A stretch of DNA of 64,000 nt from Meridianimarinicoccus roseus (lineage in GTDB: Bacteria > Pseudomonadota > Alphaproteobacteria > Rhodobacterales > Rhodobacteraceae), in assembly GCF_003172915.1 (NCBI RefSeq), contig NZ_QGKU01000029.1, positions 1-64,000 of the forward strand. Direction: 5' to 3'. The first letter of the stretch is position 1; the number at the start of each line of letters is the position of its first letter. The notes beneath the pieces are model-generated. The model ran no database searches. It saw only the letters and a list, made by a program, of their open reading frames with translations, and was not told the origin of the DNA. The position numbers and the translations under genes were made by a program. This document shows positions 33,675 to 44,363 of this stretch, piece after piece.

Positions 33675-36092
33675 TCAGTGCAGGTAGGTTGTTGAAATCA
33701 GGTCTGACAGCCGCCACAGGCCCAGCCGCAGACCGGTCAGCTTCGCGGGTGTCAGTGTGTCCGGCGTCTCCACAGCCAGCCGAGTGTGGATCTGCAGGCC
33801 CAGCCGCGCCATCGGTGCCAGCCGCCCATGTTCCGAAGATCCCGGCAGGTGATCGATATGCGCCTTGGCACGCGACAGGTGGTAGAGCACGGCGCGCGGG
33901 TTGGAATCGTCCAACGCCATCAGGTCCGACACGCTGGTCGGGGTGGCCGCACCGGCATAGCGCGTGCGGTGCGCCATCGCGCTGTCGCCCAGTTCCAGCA
34001 GCAGGTCGAGCGCGCCGTCCGGTGCATCGTCGCGCGCCAGTTCGGCCAGCAGCGTGCACATGTTGGCCGCACGTTCCAGCGACAGCCCGAGGCTGAGAAA
34101 ACGCCAGCCGGTGGACCGGTACATGTTCTCGTGCACGAGGCCGGAAAAGCCCGTGATCTTGCGTAGCAGCACGGACACCTTGCGCGGGATGTCGTCGGGA
34201 GGGATCGGCGTTGCCGACATCTTGCGCGCGGCTGCGACGAGATCCTGCAGCGCCATCATGCCATCGACCGAGAAGCGGTCGCGCACCCGGCTGCCGCAGG
34301 TCAGCGCGGCCTCCAGCGGATCGTCGAAACTCCGAGCCAACTGGCGCGGCATGACCGTTGCCTCGCCGCTGCCGGGGGCGATCAGTCCTTGCACAGCGCG
34401 CATCAGCGGCTGGTCCGAGGACAGCCCGCCGCCGCGCCGGTCGTGATACGCCCGGAACAGGCGCATGTTGCCCTCGGCCCGTTCAAGATAGCGGCCCAGC
34501 CAGAACAGGTTGTCGGCCGACCGGCTGGGCAGGGCTTCGGCTTCCTGCGGGTGCGCTTCGGTCAACAGGGACGGGGCAGCGGTGATCTGTCCGCCCGCGC
34601 GTCCGGCCGCGCCCATGACCCAGACATCTGCGACCATGCCGCCCTGCTGCATCGCGATGGCGGCGGTGTCGGCGCCGCTGCCGATCCGCGCGTAGCCGCC
34701 GGGCATGGCCTGCCAACCGTCACGGGTGCGCGCCAGAAAAACGCGCAGCACCATCGGGCGCGCGACCAGCCCGCCATCGGACCAGACCGGCGTCGTGGAC
34801 AGCGTCACCGCCTCCTGGCCGACAAGGTCGCGCCCCTCGCTGGCGAAGCGCCGCGCCAGCGCGCCGGTGTCCATTCCGCCGCCGATCGACGTGCCGTCGC
34901 CCGCATCGAACGGCAGCCGCGTGGCATAGGCCGACCCGATCATCATCCGTTCGCGGTTGGCGAGGACGTGGTCGCGTTCCCTCGGCTGGCCGCACCACCA
35001 TGTTGCGATGTTCGGCAGCGCCAGCGGGCCGCCGGTCCAGGCCCGGCTGATCTTTGGCAGGAAGGACAGCAGCGCGCGGGTTTCGAGGATCCCGGTGCCA
35101 AGCGCATTGACCATCCGCACACCGCCCTGGCGTACCGCGTCCACCAGCCCGGGCGTGCCGATCTGGCTGGCCGAGGCCAGTTCGATCGGATCGCAGGTCA
35201 CGGCATCGAGCCGCCGCCACAGCACCGATACCGGGTGCAGCCCGTCCACCGTGCGAACCAGCACCCGGCCCTTGCGCACGGTCAGATCCTCGCCCTCGGT
35301 CAGCAGCAGGCCAAGATGACGCGCGATGAATGTGTGCTCGAAATAGGCGTCGTTCATCGGGCCTGGCGTCAGGATCGCGATGCGGCCCTTCTGCCCGTCC
35401 TCGCCCCGCTGCGGCTCCATCGCCTGCTGGAAAGCGCGGAAGAAACCGGCCAGCCGCCGCACGTCGCTACGTGCGAAGAAATTCGGAAAGATGCGCGAGG
35501 TCGCGGTCCGGTTTTCCAGCGCGAAGCCGGATCCGGACGGGGCTTCGGTCCGGTCGCCCAGCACCCACCACTTGCCGTCGGGCCCGCGGCCGATCTCGAA
35601 CGCGACGAAGTTCAGGAAATGCCCGCCGGGTGGTTCCACACCGACCAGCGGGCGCAGCCAGCCGGGGTTCTGCGCTATCAGCGACGCGGGCAGGAAGCCG
35701 TCCGCGACCAGCCGGTTCTCGCCGTAGATGTCGGCGACGACCCGTTCCAGAAGGTCGGCGCGCTGCTTCAGCCCGTCGGTGATCTGCTGCCATTCGGCAT
35801 CGGCGATCAGTACCGGCACATGGCTGAGCGGCCAGTCGCGTTCCGCCGGGCCGCTGGTGTCGTACTTGCGGTAGAACACCCCCGCGTCGCGCAGGTAGCG
35901 GTCGCCACGCGCGAAGCGCAGGGCGATCTCGGACGGGCTGAGCCGCGCGAGATGCGCCGCCATGTCCCGCCAGACCGGGCGCAGGCTGCCGTCGGGAAGG
36001 ACCAGCTCGTCCGCCTGACCCGCCGTGCGGCGATACGCCTGCAGCAGGCGCGCCAGGTCGTCGTCGCGGATCTGTTCCCCCCGCCCGGTCAC
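33675..36092 (-). CDS. Circularly permuted ATP-grasp ligase fused to alpha-E domain
   Basis: This is an 805-residue two-domain protein. Residues about 20-490 are a circularly permuted type 2 ATP-grasp (DUF404/DUF407), seen in HFLNFVAFEIGRGPDGKWWVLGDRTEAPSGSG, ILTPGPMNDAYFEH and WRRLDAVTCDPIELAS. Residues about 515-805 are the helical alpha-E domain (DUF403), starting PSRSADNLFWLGRYLERAEG. ATP-grasp enzymes of this type are predicted to form peptide or amide bonds. Elsewhere the two domains are often separate genes. The start is GTG at 36092, 4 bases after the DUF2126 gene. Confidence 0.9.
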   Translation of the reverse strand: MTGRGEQIRDDDLARLLQAYRRTAGQADELVLPDGSLRPVWRDMAAHLARLSPSEIALRFARGDRYLRDAGVFYRKYDTSGPAERDWPLSHVPVLIADAEWQQITDGLKQRADLLERVVADIYGENRLVADGFLPASLIAQNPGWLRPLVGVEPPGGHFLNFVAFEIGRGPDGKWWVLGDRTEAPSGSGFALENRTATSRIFPNFFARSDVRRLAGFFRAFQQAMEPQRGEDGQKGRIAILTPGPMNDAYFEHTFIARHLGLLLTEGEDLTVRKGRVLVRTVDGLHPVSVLWRRLDAVTCDPIELASASQIGTPGLVDAVRQGGVRMVNALGTGILETRALLSFLPKISRAWTGGPLALPNIATWWCGQPRERDHVLANRERMMIGSAYATRLPFDAGDGTSIGGGMDTGALARRFASEGRDLVGQEAVTLSTTPVWSDGGLVARPMVLRVFLARTRDGWQAMPGGYARIGSGADTAAIAMQQGGMVADVWVMGAAGRAGGQITAAPSLLTEAHPQEAEALPSRSADNLFWLGRYLERAEGNMRLFRAYHDRRGGGLSSDQPLMRAVQGLIAPGSGEATVMPRQLARSFDDPLEAALTCGSRVRDRFSVDGMMALQDLVAAARKMSATPIPPDDIPRKVSVLLRKITGFSGLVHENMYRSTGWRFLSLGLSLERAANMCTLLAELARDDAPDGALDLLLELGDSAMAHRTRYAGAATPTSVSDLMALDDSNPRAVLYHLSRAKAHIDHLPGSSEHGRLAPMARLGLQIHTRLAVETPDTLTPAKLTGLRLGLWRLSDLISTTYLH

Positions 36093-36096
36093 CGGT

Positions 36097-39000
36097 TCAC
36101 AATCCCGGGCGCCGCCGCAGATCGAGCGTCATCGGAAACTCCGGATGCGGCGTCTCGGCGGGTGGCGCATAGGCGCCTGGCGTGTGCCCGTGTGGTTGGA
36201 ACCGCGCAAGGCGGCGCGCCTCGGCCTCGTTGCCGTTGACCGGGAACGTGTCGTAGGACCGCCCGCCGGGATGCGCCACGTGATAGGTGCAGCCCGCCAT
36301 CGCCTTGCCCGTCCAGGTATCGAAAATGTCGAACACCAGCGGCGCATCGACCGGCAGCACCGGGTGCAGCGCCAGCGGCGGCTGCCAGGCCTTGTAGCGC
36401 ACCGCACCGACCGATACGCCGTTCGCGCCGGTGGGTTTCATCGGCAGTTGCCTTTTGTTGCAGGTGACGACATAGCGCGCCGGGTCCGCGGCGGTCAGCC
36501 GGGCCTGGATACGCTCGACCGAACTGTCGGTGTAGCGCACGGTACCGCCAATCGCGCCGGTTTCGCCCAGCACGTGCCAGGGTTCCATCGCCTGCCGGAT
36601 CTCGAGGTTCACACCCTCGGCGTCGATTTCGCCGCAGAAGGGGAATCGGAACTCGGCCTGGGCCTTGAACCAGTCAGGTTCAACGTTGAAGCCATGCTGG
36701 CGCAAATCGCGGATCACGTCTTCGAAATCCGCCCAGACATAGTGCGGCAGCATGAACCGGTCGTGCAGCGCCGTGCCCCAGCGCGTCAGCGGGCCCGACA
36801 GCGGCGCCTCCCACAGCCGCGCGATGATGGCGCGGATCAACACCTGCTGGGCAAGGCTCATGCGCGGATCGGGGGGCATCTCGAAGCCGCGGAATTCCAC
36901 GAGGCCGAGCCGCCCGGTCGGCCCGTCGGGGGAATAGAGCTTGTCGATACAGATCTCGGACCGATGGGTGTTGCCGGTCACGTCGATCAGGCTGTTGCGC
37001 AGCAGCCGGTCCACCAGCCAGGGCAGCGGCGGCATCCCCTGGTCGGGCGGCATGATCTGGTCGAGCGCCATTTCCAGCTCGTACAGCGTGTCGTGCCGCG
37101 CCTCGTCGATGCGCGGGGCCTGGCTCGTCGGGCCAACGAAGATCCCCGAGAAGAGATAGCTGAGCGACGGGTGCCGCTGCCAGTAGAGGATCAGGCTTTT
37201 CAGAAGGTCGGGGCGGCGCAGGAACGGGCTGTCCATCGGGGTGGAGCCGCCGACGACGACATGGTTGCCCCCGCCCGTGCCGGTGTGGCGCCCGTCGATC
37301 ATGAACTTGTCCGCGCCAAGGCGGCACTGGCGCGCCTCTTCATAGACCGCTTCGGTGGTGGCGACGCATTCGTCCCAGCTTGCGGCGGGGTGGATGTTGA
37401 TCTCCAGCACGCCGGGGTCGGGCGCGACGCGGATCACGTTCATGCGCGGGTCATGCGGCGGCGCATAGCCTTCGATGTGCAGCGGCAATTTGTGGGTGCG
37501 CGCGGCGGTTTCGGCGGCTTCAACCAGTTCCAGGTAATCCTCGATCCGTTCGACCGGCGGCATGAACACGCACAGCCGCCCGTCGCGCGGTTCCACCGAC
37601 AGGGCGGTGCGCACCGGGCCGTCCAGTTCGCTCAGCGCGCCGGGGCGCTGTTCGCGCTGGGCCGCGTGCGGGGTGTCGGGCGTGAAGCTGGCGCGCGGCT
37701 GGCCATGCCCGTCCGGCCCTTCGCCGGGTGCGGGGGTGCGCACCGGGTCGGGGAGGGGGCCGCGATCCTCGTTCGGGTCGGCGGGATAGGTATAGGGAAA
37801 GGCCACCGGCGCGATATAGGGCAGGCTATTGAGCGGCAGACGGTAGCCCACCGGGCTGTCCCCGGGCACCAGGAACAGGTACTTGCGCCGCAGCTTCCAG
37901 CGTTCCGACCGCCAGCCGCTGGTGGACCGGGCCTGCCATTTCTGCACCGGCAGCGCGAAGCCAGCGGGCTGCGTCAGCCCGCGTTCGAAGACCCGCGCGA
38001 TGCGGGCGCGTTCCTCGGCGTCCTTCAGCTTGGAGTTTTCCGGCGTGACATTTTCGGGCAGGTTCGCCTCGCGCAGCATCCATTCGGCCGGATCCTCGTA
38101 GGCGGCGAGGATGTTGTCGCGGGGTACGCCCAACTCGTCCGCCATGCTGGCAAGGATCGCCTCGGCCTCGGCCGGACCCACGTCGCGTTTTCTGCCTTCC
38201 TCGGCCACGAGGTCGGGATCGGTCCAGATCGGCTTGCCGTCCCCCCGCCAATAGAGCGAGAAGGTCCAGCGCGGCAGCGTCTCGCCCGGATACCATTTGC
38301 CCTGACCGTAATGCAGGAACCCGCCCGGCGCGAAACGGTCGCGCAGGCGGCGGATCATCTTGTCGGCCAGCACCCGCTTGGTCGGCCCGACGGCGTCGCT
38401 GTTCCATTCGGCGCTTTCGAAGTCGTCGATCGACACGAAGGTCGGCTCGCCGCCCATGGTCAGGCGAACGTCTCCCTTGGCAAGCCTCGCGTCGACCTCG
38501 TGGCCCAGTCGGTTCAGCGCCGTCCAGGCGTCGTCCGAGAACGGTTTGGTGATGCGCGGATGCTCCGCCGTGCGCCGCACCTGCATGTCGAAGTCGAAAT
38601 CGACTTCGGGCGCACCGTCGGCGGTGAACCCGCCCGAGATCGGCGCGGCGTTGCGGTAATGCGGCGTGGCGGCCAGCGGGATGTGGCTTTCACCCGTCAG
38701 CAGGCCGCTGGTCGGATCCAGCCCGATCCAGCCCGCGCCGGGCAGGTAGACTTCGCACCAGGCGTGCAGGTCGGTGAAGTCGACCTCTGTGCCGGACGGA
38801 CCGTCCAGAGCCTTTAGGTCGGGCTTCAACTGGATCAGGTAGCCCGACACGAACCGCGCCGCGAGCCCGAGATGCCGCAGTGCCTGAACCAGAAGCCAGC
38901 TTGTGTCGCGGCACGAACCCTTGCCGGTCTCGAACGTCTCTTCGGGTGTCTGCACGCCGGGCTCAAGCCGGATGACATAGCCGATCTCGTTGGCGAGGCG

Positions 39001-39450
39001 GCTGTTGATCCCCACGAGGAAGTCGATGGTGCGCTGCTTTCCGCGCGGGATTGATGCAAGGAACTTGCGCAGGTGCGGCCCGGCCGGGTCTGGCTGGCGG
39101 TAGATCGACAGGTCGATGTCGATGTCCTGCGGGTATTCGAAGGGAAACTCCTCGGCCACTTCCTCCACGAAAAAGTCGAACGGGTTGTAGACCGACATGT
39201 CGGCGACGAGGTCCACCTCGATCTTGAACTCGCGCACGGGTTCGGGAAACACGTAGCGCGCCAGCCAGTTGCCGTATGGGTCCTGCTGGTGGTTCTCGAA
39301 ATAGGGGCCGGGCGAGACCTTCAGCGAATGCGAGATGACCCGCGTGCGCGAATGCGCCGCCGGGCGAAGCCGGATGACTTGCGGCCCGAGCGTGACGGGT
39401 CGGTCGTACTTGTAATGGGTTAGGTGGTAGATACTCGCCGTGATTGACAT
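36097..39450 (-). CDS. Transglutaminase-DUF2126 fusion protein
   Basis: This is a very large cytosolic protein (1117 residues). The N-terminal transglutaminase domain carries C180 ([10 protein letters not shown]), H229 (DLHAWCEV) and D245 ([10 protein letters not shown]). From about residue 300 to the end runs the DUF2126 region, thought to be a glutamine-synthetase-like or amidoligase-related catalytic domain, with His-rich blocks such as [14 protein letters not shown] and [11 protein letters not shown]. It is the first gene of the operon with the ATP-grasp/alpha-E and small transglutaminase genes, spaced 4 and 7 bases. The ATG at 39450 ([13 protein letters not shown]) is the family start. 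Confidence 0.88.
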   Translation of the reverse strand: MSITASIYHLTHYKYDRPVTLGPQVIRLRPAAHSRTRVISHSLKVSPGPYFENHQQDPYGNWLARYVFPEPVREFKIEVDLVADMSVYNPFDFFVEEVAEEFPFEYPQDIDIDLSIYRQPDPAGPHLRKFLASIPRGKQRTIDFLVGINSRLANEIGYVIRLEPGVQTPEETFETGKGSCRDTSWLLVQALRHLGLAARFVSGYLIQLKPDLKALDGPSGTEVDFTDLHAWCEVYLPGAGWIGLDPTSGLLTGESHIPLAATPHYRNAAPISGGFTADGAPEVDFDFDMQVRRTAEHPRITKPFSDDAWTALNRLGHEVDARLAKGDVRLTMGGEPTFVSIDDFESAEWNSDAVGPTKRVLADKMIRRLRDRFAPGGFLHYGQGKWYPGETLPRWTFSLYWRGDGKPIWTDPDLVAEEGRKRDVGPAEAEAILASMADELGVPRDNILAAYEDPAEWMLREANLPENVTPENSKLKDAEERARIARVFERGLTQPAGFALPVQKWQARSTSGWRSERWKLRRKYLFLVPGDSPVGYRLPLNSLPYIAPVAFPYTYPADPNEDRGPLPDPVRTPAPGEGPDGHGQPRASFTPDTPHAAQREQRPGALSELDGPVRTALSVEPRDGRLCVFMPPVERIEDYLELVEAAETAARTHKLPLHIEGYAPPHDPRMNVIRVAPDPGVLEINIHPAASWDECVATTEAVYEEARQCRLGADKFMIDGRHTGTGGGNHVVVGGSTPMDSPFLRRPDLLKSLILYWQRHPSLSYLFSGIFVGPTSQAPRIDEARHDTLYELEMALDQIMPPDQGMPPLPWLVDRLLRNSLIDVTGNTHRSEICIDKLYSPDGPTGRLGLVEFRGFEMPPDPRMSLAQQVLIRAIIARLWEAPLSGPLTRWGTALHDRFMLPHYVWADFEDVIRDLRQHGFNVEPDWFKAQAEFRFPFCGEIDAEGVNLEIRQAMEPWHVLGETGAIGGTVRYTDSSVERIQARLTAADPARYVVTCNKRQLPMKPTGANGVSVGAVRYKAWQPPLALHPVLPVDAPLVFDIFDTWTGKAMAGCTYHVAHPGGRSYDTFPVNGNEAEARRLARFQPHGHTPGAYAPPAETPHPEFPMTLDLRRRPGL

Positions 39451-39591
39451 GGGGCCTCTTTCTGGCTGCGTCGGGGGCAGCCTGCGACGGTCGCGGGTCA
39501 AACGCAACGCACCATATGCGCCGCCCCGCAAGGTTAATCGCGGGGTTGCGCGTTTCTGCCCATGTTTCAAGCAGGGTCCGGGCGGACCCCG

Positions 39592-40380
39592 TCAGAGGTT
39601 CTGGGACTGCGCCATTCCGAGCACATGGTAGCCGCCGTCCACATGGACGATTTCGCCCGTGGTGCAGGCGCCGTAGTCGGACGCAAGGTACACCGCCGTA
39701 CCGCCCACCGCTTCCAGCGTGGCATTGGCGCGCAGCGGCGCGTTCGCCTCTGTGGTCTTGTAGGTCTTTCGCGCGCCGCCGATCGCGGCCCCCGCCAGCG
39801 TCTTCATCGGACCGGGCGAGATCGCGTTCACGCGGATGCCTTCGGGGCCAAGGTCATTGGCAAGATAGCGCACGGCGCTTTCCAGCCCCGCCTTGGCAAC
39901 ACCCATCACGTTGTAAAACGGCGTGACCTTGTTGGACCCCTGGTAGGTGAGGGTCAGGATCGTGCCGCCCGCGGTCATCATCGGATGGGCGCGGCGCGCC
40001 ACCTCGATCAGCGAATAGCACGAGATGTTCATGGAGTTCAGGAAATTGGCGCGGCTGGTGTTGATGAAGCGCCCGGTCAGTTCAGACTTGTCCGAGAACG
40101 CGATCGCATGGACGAGGAAATCCAGCCGGTCCCACCTGTCGGCCAGCGCAGTGAAGGCAGCGTCCAGCGACGCATCGTCGGTCACGTCCACATCGACAAG
40201 GATGTCCGACCCCACGCTGGCGGCAAGCGGTTCGACCCGCTTGCCGAACGCTTCGCCCTGGTACGAGAAGGCAAGCTCCGCCCCCTCGTCGGCCATGGCG
40301 CGGGCGATGCCCCAGGCGATGGACCGCTCGTTGGCGACACCCATGACAAGCCCGCGCTTGCCTTTCATCAGGTCAGGCAT
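39592..40380 (-). CDS. fabI: Enoyl-[acyl-carrier-protein] reductase [NADH]
   Basis: This 262-residue SDR-type enzyme catalyses the last reduction of each fatty-acid elongation round and is the triclosan/isoniazid-class target. The cofactor motif is GVANERSIAWGIA (14-26). The catalytic Y146, Y156 and K163 fall at exactly the E. coli FabI positions (LTYQGSN, YNVMGVAK). It is the third gene of fabA-fabB-fabI on the minus strand, 6 bases after fabB. Confidence 0.96.
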   Translation of the reverse strand: MPDLMKGKRGLVMGVANERSIAWGIARAMADEGAELAFSYQGEAFGKRVEPLAASVGSDILVDVDVTDDASLDAAFTALADRWDRLDFLVHAIAFSDKSELTGRFINTSRANFLNSMNISCYSLIEVARRAHPMMTAGGTILTLTYQGSNKVTPFYNVMGVAKAGLESAVRYLANDLGPEGIRVNAISPGPMKTLAGAAIGGARKTYKTTEANAPLRANATLEAVGGTAVYLASDYGACTTGEIVHVDGGYHVLGMAQSQNL

Positions 40381-40386
40381 TCAATT

Positions 40387-41613
40387 CTATCCGTGATATT
40401 TGCTGAGAATGAGCGTGGCGTTGGTGCCGCCGAAACCGAAGCTGTTGGACAGAACCGTGTCGAGGCTGACGCCGTCGCGCCGTTCGGTCACGATCTCGGC
40501 CGGATCGAGCGCCGGATCGAGTTCGGTGACATTGGCCGAGGCCGCGATGAAATCGTCCTGCATCATGAGAAGGCTGTAGATCGCCTCGTGCACGCCGGTC
40601 GCGCCGAGGCTGTGACCTGTCAGCGACTTGGTGGACGACATCGGGGGTGTGCTTCCACGCCCGAAGACCCGGCGCACGGCCTCCACTTCGGTCACGTCGC
40701 CCGCCGGCGTGGAGGTGCCGTGCGCGTTGATGTAGTCCACCTTGCGGTCGCCGATGGTGGCCAGCGCCTGACGCATGGACCGCTCGCCGCCTTCGCCGGA
40801 AGGAGCGACCATGTCGTACCCGTCTGAAGTCGCGCCGTAGCCGGTCACTTCGGCATAGATCTTGGCGCCGCGCGCCTTCGCGTGCTCAAGTTCCTCCAGC
40901 ACGACCATGCCGCCGCCGCCGCCGATCACGAACCCGTCGCGCGTCGCGTCGAAAGGCCGGGAGGCGGTTTCGGGCGTGTCGTTGTACTTGCTGCTCATTG
41001 CGCCCATGGCGTCAAAGAGGCACGACAGCGTCCAGTCGACCTCTTCTCCGCCGCCGGCGAAGATAACGTCCTGCTTGCCCATCTGGATCAGTTCCGCGCC
41101 GTTGCCGATGCAATGCGCGCTGGTCGAACAGGCCGAGGTGATGGAATAGTTCACGCCCTTGATCTTGAACGGCGTCGCGAGGCAGGCCGACACGGTGGAC
41201 GACATGCAGCGCGTGACCATGAACGGGCCCATCCGCTTCGGCGCGCCCTTGTCCTTGACGATGTTGTGCGCGGTAAAGAAGTTCGACGTGCTCGGCCCGC
41301 CAGAGCCCGCAACCAGACCCGCGCGGTCGTTGCTGACCTCGGCCTCGGTCAGGCCGCTGTCCTCGATCGCCTGCTGCATTGCAAGATAGGCATAGGCGGC
41401 CGTCGGCCCCATGAAGCGTAACTGGCGCTTGTCGACCGCTTCGGTAAGGTCGATCTGCGGGATACCGGCGATCTGGCTGCGAAAGCCGTTTTCGGCATAG
41501 ACCGGTTCGGGGCGGATCCCCGAGCGGCCGTGATACAGGCTGTCGCGCACCTCAGCGGCGGTGTTGCCGATGGGGGAAACGATCCCGAGTCCGGTGATGA
41601 CGACGCGGCGCAT
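40387..41613 (-). CDS. fabB: Beta-ketoacyl-ACP synthase I
   Basis: This 408-residue condensing enzyme elongates the cis-unsaturated intermediates made by FabA. The catalytic cysteine is C162 ([11 protein letters not shown]), with later histidines in [11 protein letters not shown] and TGHSLGATG. The C-terminal [14 protein letters not shown] is typical. It lies between fabA and fabI, which marks it as FabB rather than FabF. Confidence 0.95.
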   Translation of the reverse strand: MRRVVITGLGIVSPIGNTAAEVRDSLYHGRSGIRPEPVYAENGFRSQIAGIPQIDLTEAVDKRQLRFMGPTAAYAYLAMQQAIEDSGLTEAEVSNDRAGLVAGSGGPSTSNFFTAHNIVKDKGAPKRMGPFMVTRCMSSTVSACLATPFKIKGVNYSITSACSTSAHCIGNGAELIQMGKQDVIFAGGGEEVDWTLSCLFDAMGAMSSKYNDTPETASRPFDATRDGFVIGGGGGMVVLEELEHAKARGAKIYAEVTGYGATSDGYDMVAPSGEGGERSMRQALATIGDRKVDYINAHGTSTPAGDVTEVEAVRRVFGRGSTPPMSSTKSLTGHSLGATGVHEAIYSLLMMQDDFIAASANVTELDPALDPAEIVTERRDGVSLDTVLSNSFGFGGTNATLILSKYHG

Positions 41614-41649
41614 ACTGCTCTCCTCACTATTGCTGGAGCGGCGGGGCGG

Positions 41650-42162
41650 TCAGCCTTCGGCAGCGGCCAGACCGACTTTCATGTTGGAAACGACGCAGAC
41701 GACCTCGCCATCGGCAAGCACTCGGCCATCGGCCACGCCCATCTTGAGGCGGCGGTCGATCACGCGGGTGAAATCCACCTCGTAGCTGACAAGCTTGCGG
41801 TCGGGGCGGATCATGCCGGACAGCTTCACCTCGCCCGCGCCAAGCGCGAACCCCTGGCCCTGCCATCCGCGCCAGCCCAGGTTGAAACCGGTCAACTGCC
41901 ACAGGCCGTCCAGCATCAGGCAGCCCGGCATGACCGGATTGCCGGGGAAGTGGCAGGGAAAGAACCACAGGTCCGGTACGATATCGAGTTCGGCCCGCAC
42001 ATGCCCCTTGCCGTGCGCGCCGCTGTCGGCTGACACGTCGGTGATCCGGTCCATCATCAGCATCGGCGGTTCGGGAAGCTGCGCATTGCCCGGACCGAAC
42101 AACTCGCCGCGTGCGCAGGCCAGCAGCCCGTCCTTGTCGAAATGCGTCGGATAGTCACCCAT
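41650..42162 (-). CDS. fabA: 3-hydroxydecanoyl-ACP dehydratase/isomerase
   Basis: This 170-residue hot-dog-fold enzyme introduces the cis double bond of anaerobic unsaturated fatty acid synthesis. The active-site H71 and D85 lie in PCHFPGNPVMPGCLMLD. The ATG at 42162 gives MGDYPTHFDKDG and has a GGGGGGA ribosome site upstream. First gene of fabA-fabB-fabI and divergent from irr, as in many alphaproteobacteria. Confidence 0.95.
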   Translation of the reverse strand: MGDYPTHFDKDGLLACARGELFGPGNAQLPEPPMLMMDRITDVSADSGAHGKGHVRAELDIVPDLWFFPCHFPGNPVMPGCLMLDGLWQLTGFNLGWRGWQGQGFALGAGEVKLSGMIRPDRKLVSYEVDFTRVIDRRLKMGVADGRVLADGEVVCVVSNMKVGLAAAEG

Positions 42163-42306
42163 ACGGTGTTGTCCCCCCGGATCTTGCATGTTTGGCGTGT
42201 CCAATAGCACCGGCGTCGGACCACTGGCAAGGGCACCCGGACGGCGCACCGGCGCACCCGGGCGCGCTCTGGTCCGGTGTCTTGGGTGCCGCGCTGCGGT
42301 GCCATC

Positions 42307-42381
42307 ACCCGGCGCGGCGCCGGGTCGTGGTTACCCTGTGACCGGATTTCATTTGAAAAAGAGGGTGTGCGCACCTTATAT
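42307..42381 (+). promoter_or_regulatory. irr promoter with upstream palindrome
   Basis: TTGAAA (42353-42358) and TTATAT (42376-42381) are spaced by exactly 17 bases. The spacer holds the palindrome GTGCGCAC (42367-42374). Transcription should start 6-8 bases beyond the -10 box, that is at or next to the irr ATG at 42389, so the message would be leaderless. Further upstream, ACCCGGCGC-g-GCGCCGGGT (42307-42325) is a perfect 9-bp palindrome in the fabA/irr divergent region. Confidence 0.65.
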
Positions 42382-42388
42382 ACTCCCC

Positions 42389-42823
42389 ATGGCAGTTCAT
42401 TCCCATCCTTCCGATATCGCAACGGACAATGCCGCCCACTGGCTCGGCCGGGCCGGGCTGCGCCCGACACGGCAGCGCGTGATGCTGGCGCAGCTTCTGG
42501 TAGGAGACGGGCAGAACCGTCACGTCACCGCTGAAAGCCTGTTCGCCGAAGTCGTCCAGAGCGGCGAGAAGGTCGCACTGGCCACGGTCTACAACACGCT
42601 TCGCGCTTTCTGCGATGCGGGGCTGATGCAGGAAGTGACGGTGGACGGCACGAAGTCTTATTTCGATACTCGCACGGACGATCATCCGCATTTCTACTGG
42701 GAAGACACGTCCGAACTGACCGACGCTCCGGCGAGCGAACTTGAGATCCACAGCCTGCCGACCCCGCCCGAGGGCGCAGAGATCGCAAAGGTCGACGTCG
42801 TCATCCGCCTGCGCCGCGTCTGA
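42389..42823 (+). CDS. irr: Iron response regulator Irr (Fur family)
   Basis: This 144-residue Fur-family regulator of alphaproteobacteria senses iron status through haem and controls haem and iron genes. The winged helix is at about 20-85 (LRPTRQRVMLAQLL, ATVYNTLRAFCDAGLM). The region that holds the HHH triplet in Bradyrhizobium Irr reads DDHPHFYWED (97-106), and no N-terminal GCP haem motif is present, as in other Rhodobacterales Irr proteins. So the haem response may differ. No ribosome site precedes the ATG. The position beside fabA is the common one. Confidence 0.9.
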   Translation: MAVHSHPSDIATDNAAHWLGRAGLRPTRQRVMLAQLLVGDGQNRHVTAESLFAEVVQSGEKVALATVYNTLRAFCDAGLMQEVTVDGTKSYFDTRTDDHPHFYWEDTSELTDAPASELEIHSLPTPPEGAEIAKVDVVIRLRRV

Positions 42824-42926
42824 TCCGTTTCCGGGCGCCTGCGCCGGAGGTGCGGGCAGGGTGATTGCAGCGCGCGGGTGCTTTGTGTAAAGCGCCCCAA
42901 ACCGCGTTTTCGTGAAAGTGCGCCCG

Positions 42927-44288
42927 ATGCCGGAGACGAAGAAGCTCTTCATCAAGACCTACGGCTGTCAGATGAACGTCTATGACAGCGAACGGATGAC
43001 CGAGGTGCTGGGCGCGTCGGGCTATGTCGCCACCGACACGCCTGACGATGCCGACATGATCCTGCTCAACACCTGCCATATCCGCGAGAAGGCGGCAGAG
43101 AAGGTCTATTCCGAACTGGGCCGGATGAAGGGGCTGAAGGCGACCCGCCCGGATCTGAAGATCGGCGTGACCGGCTGTGTCGCCCAGGCCGAAGGGGCCG
43201 AGATCATGCGCCGCCAGCCGCTGGTGGATCTTGTCGTCGGTCCGCAAAGCTACCACCGTCTGCCCGAACTCGAGGCACGGGCGCGCGGAGGGGCCAAGGC
43301 GCTGGACACCGAGTTTCCCGAAGAGGACAAGTTCGAGCACCTCGCGGCCCGGCCCAAGGCGCGGCGTGCGCCGAGCGCCTTCCTGACCGTGCAGGAGGGT
43401 TGCGACAAGTTCTGCGCCTTTTGTGTCGTGCCCTATACACGCGGGGCCGAGGTCAGCCGCCCGGCCGACCGTGTGCTGGACGAGGCGCGCGAGCTTGTGG
43501 ACCGCGGGGTGCGCGAGATCACGCTGCTTGGCCAGAACGTGAACGCCTATCACGGGGTCGGCCCGGACGGGCGCGAATGGGGTCTCGCCCGGTTGATCCG
43601 CGAACTGGCCGGGATCGACGGGCTGGCGCGCCTGCGCTTCACCACCTCGCACCCGAACGACATGGATGACGACCTGATCGCCGCGCATGGCGATTGCCCC
43701 AAGCTGATGCCCTACCTGCACCTGCCGGTCCAATCCGGTTCGGATCGCATCCTGAAGGCGATGAACCGCAGGCACACCGCCGACAGCTATGTCGCGCTGG
43801 TGGACCGGCTGCGCGCGGCGCGGCCCGACCTGCTGCTGTCGGGCGATTTCATCGTGGGCTTTCCCGGTGAGACAGAGGCGGATTTCGCGGACACGCTGGC
43901 GCTGGTGCGGCGGGTCGGATACGGGCAGGCCTATTCGTTCAAGTATTCCACCCGGCCCGGAACGCCGGCCGCCGACCGGCCGCAGATCGACCCCGACCTC
44001 GCCAGCGAGCGGCTTGCGCGCCTGCAGGCGCTGCTGACCGAACAACAGCGCGCCGCACAGGACGCGATGGTCGGGCGCGAGACGACCGTTCTTTTCGAAA
44101 AGGCGGGGCGGTTGCCGGGCCAGTTGGTCGGCAAGTCCGAGCATCTGCATGCGGTCCATGCCGATGCTCCGGGGTCGCTGATAGGGCAGGTCGTGCCGGT
44201 GCGGATCGTCGAAAGCGCGCCCAATTCGCTGCGCGGACAGGTGCTGCCCGACGAGGCAGGCGCCCGTCCGATTGTTTCGCCTGCGTGA
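42927..44288 (+). CDS. miaB: tRNA-2-methylthio-N6-dimethylallyladenosine synthase
   Basis: This is a radical-SAM methylthiotransferase that adds the 2-methylthio group to i6A37 of tRNAs. The N-terminal UPF0004 domain carries the cysteines C14 (TYGCQMN), C50 (NTCHIRE) and C84 (TGCVAQ) for the auxiliary cluster. The radical-SAM triad is C159, C163, C166 (GCDKFCAFC). A TRAM domain ends the protein (about 380-453). ATG 42927 was preferred, but an in-frame GTG at 42912 (five residues longer) is possible and neither has a good ribosome site. First of miaB-phoH-ybeY-corC-lnt. Confidence 0.95.
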   Translation: MPETKKLFIKTYGCQMNVYDSERMTEVLGASGYVATDTPDDADMILLNTCHIREKAAEKVYSELGRMKGLKATRPDLKIGVTGCVAQAEGAEIMRRQPLVDLVVGPQSYHRLPELEARARGGAKALDTEFPEEDKFEHLAARPKARRAPSAFLTVQEGCDKFCAFCVVPYTRGAEVSRPADRVLDEARELVDRGVREITLLGQNVNAYHGVGPDGREWGLARLIRELAGIDGLARLRFTTSHPNDMDDDLIAAHGDCPKLMPYLHLPVQSGSDRILKAMNRRHTADSYVALVDRLRAARPDLLLSGDFIVGFPGETEADFADTLALVRRVGYGQAYSFKYSTRPGTPAADRPQIDPDLASERLARLQALLTEQQRAAQDAMVGRETTVLFEKAGRLPGQLVGKSEHLHAVHADAPGSLIGQVVPVRIVESAPNSLRGQVLPDEAGARPIVSPA

Positions 44289-44363
44289 CATTTCGCAGAC
44301 CCGGCTTGCCATGCGGGTTCCGACTTGGCAGGCTGTGAGTGCACCCTCACCCAGGAGACCTGT

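Noticed and set aside
36025-38817. Plus-strand open frame of 930 codons opposite the DUF2126 gene
   Set aside because: Shadow of the transglutaminase-DUF2126 gene, with no domain and no ribosome site.
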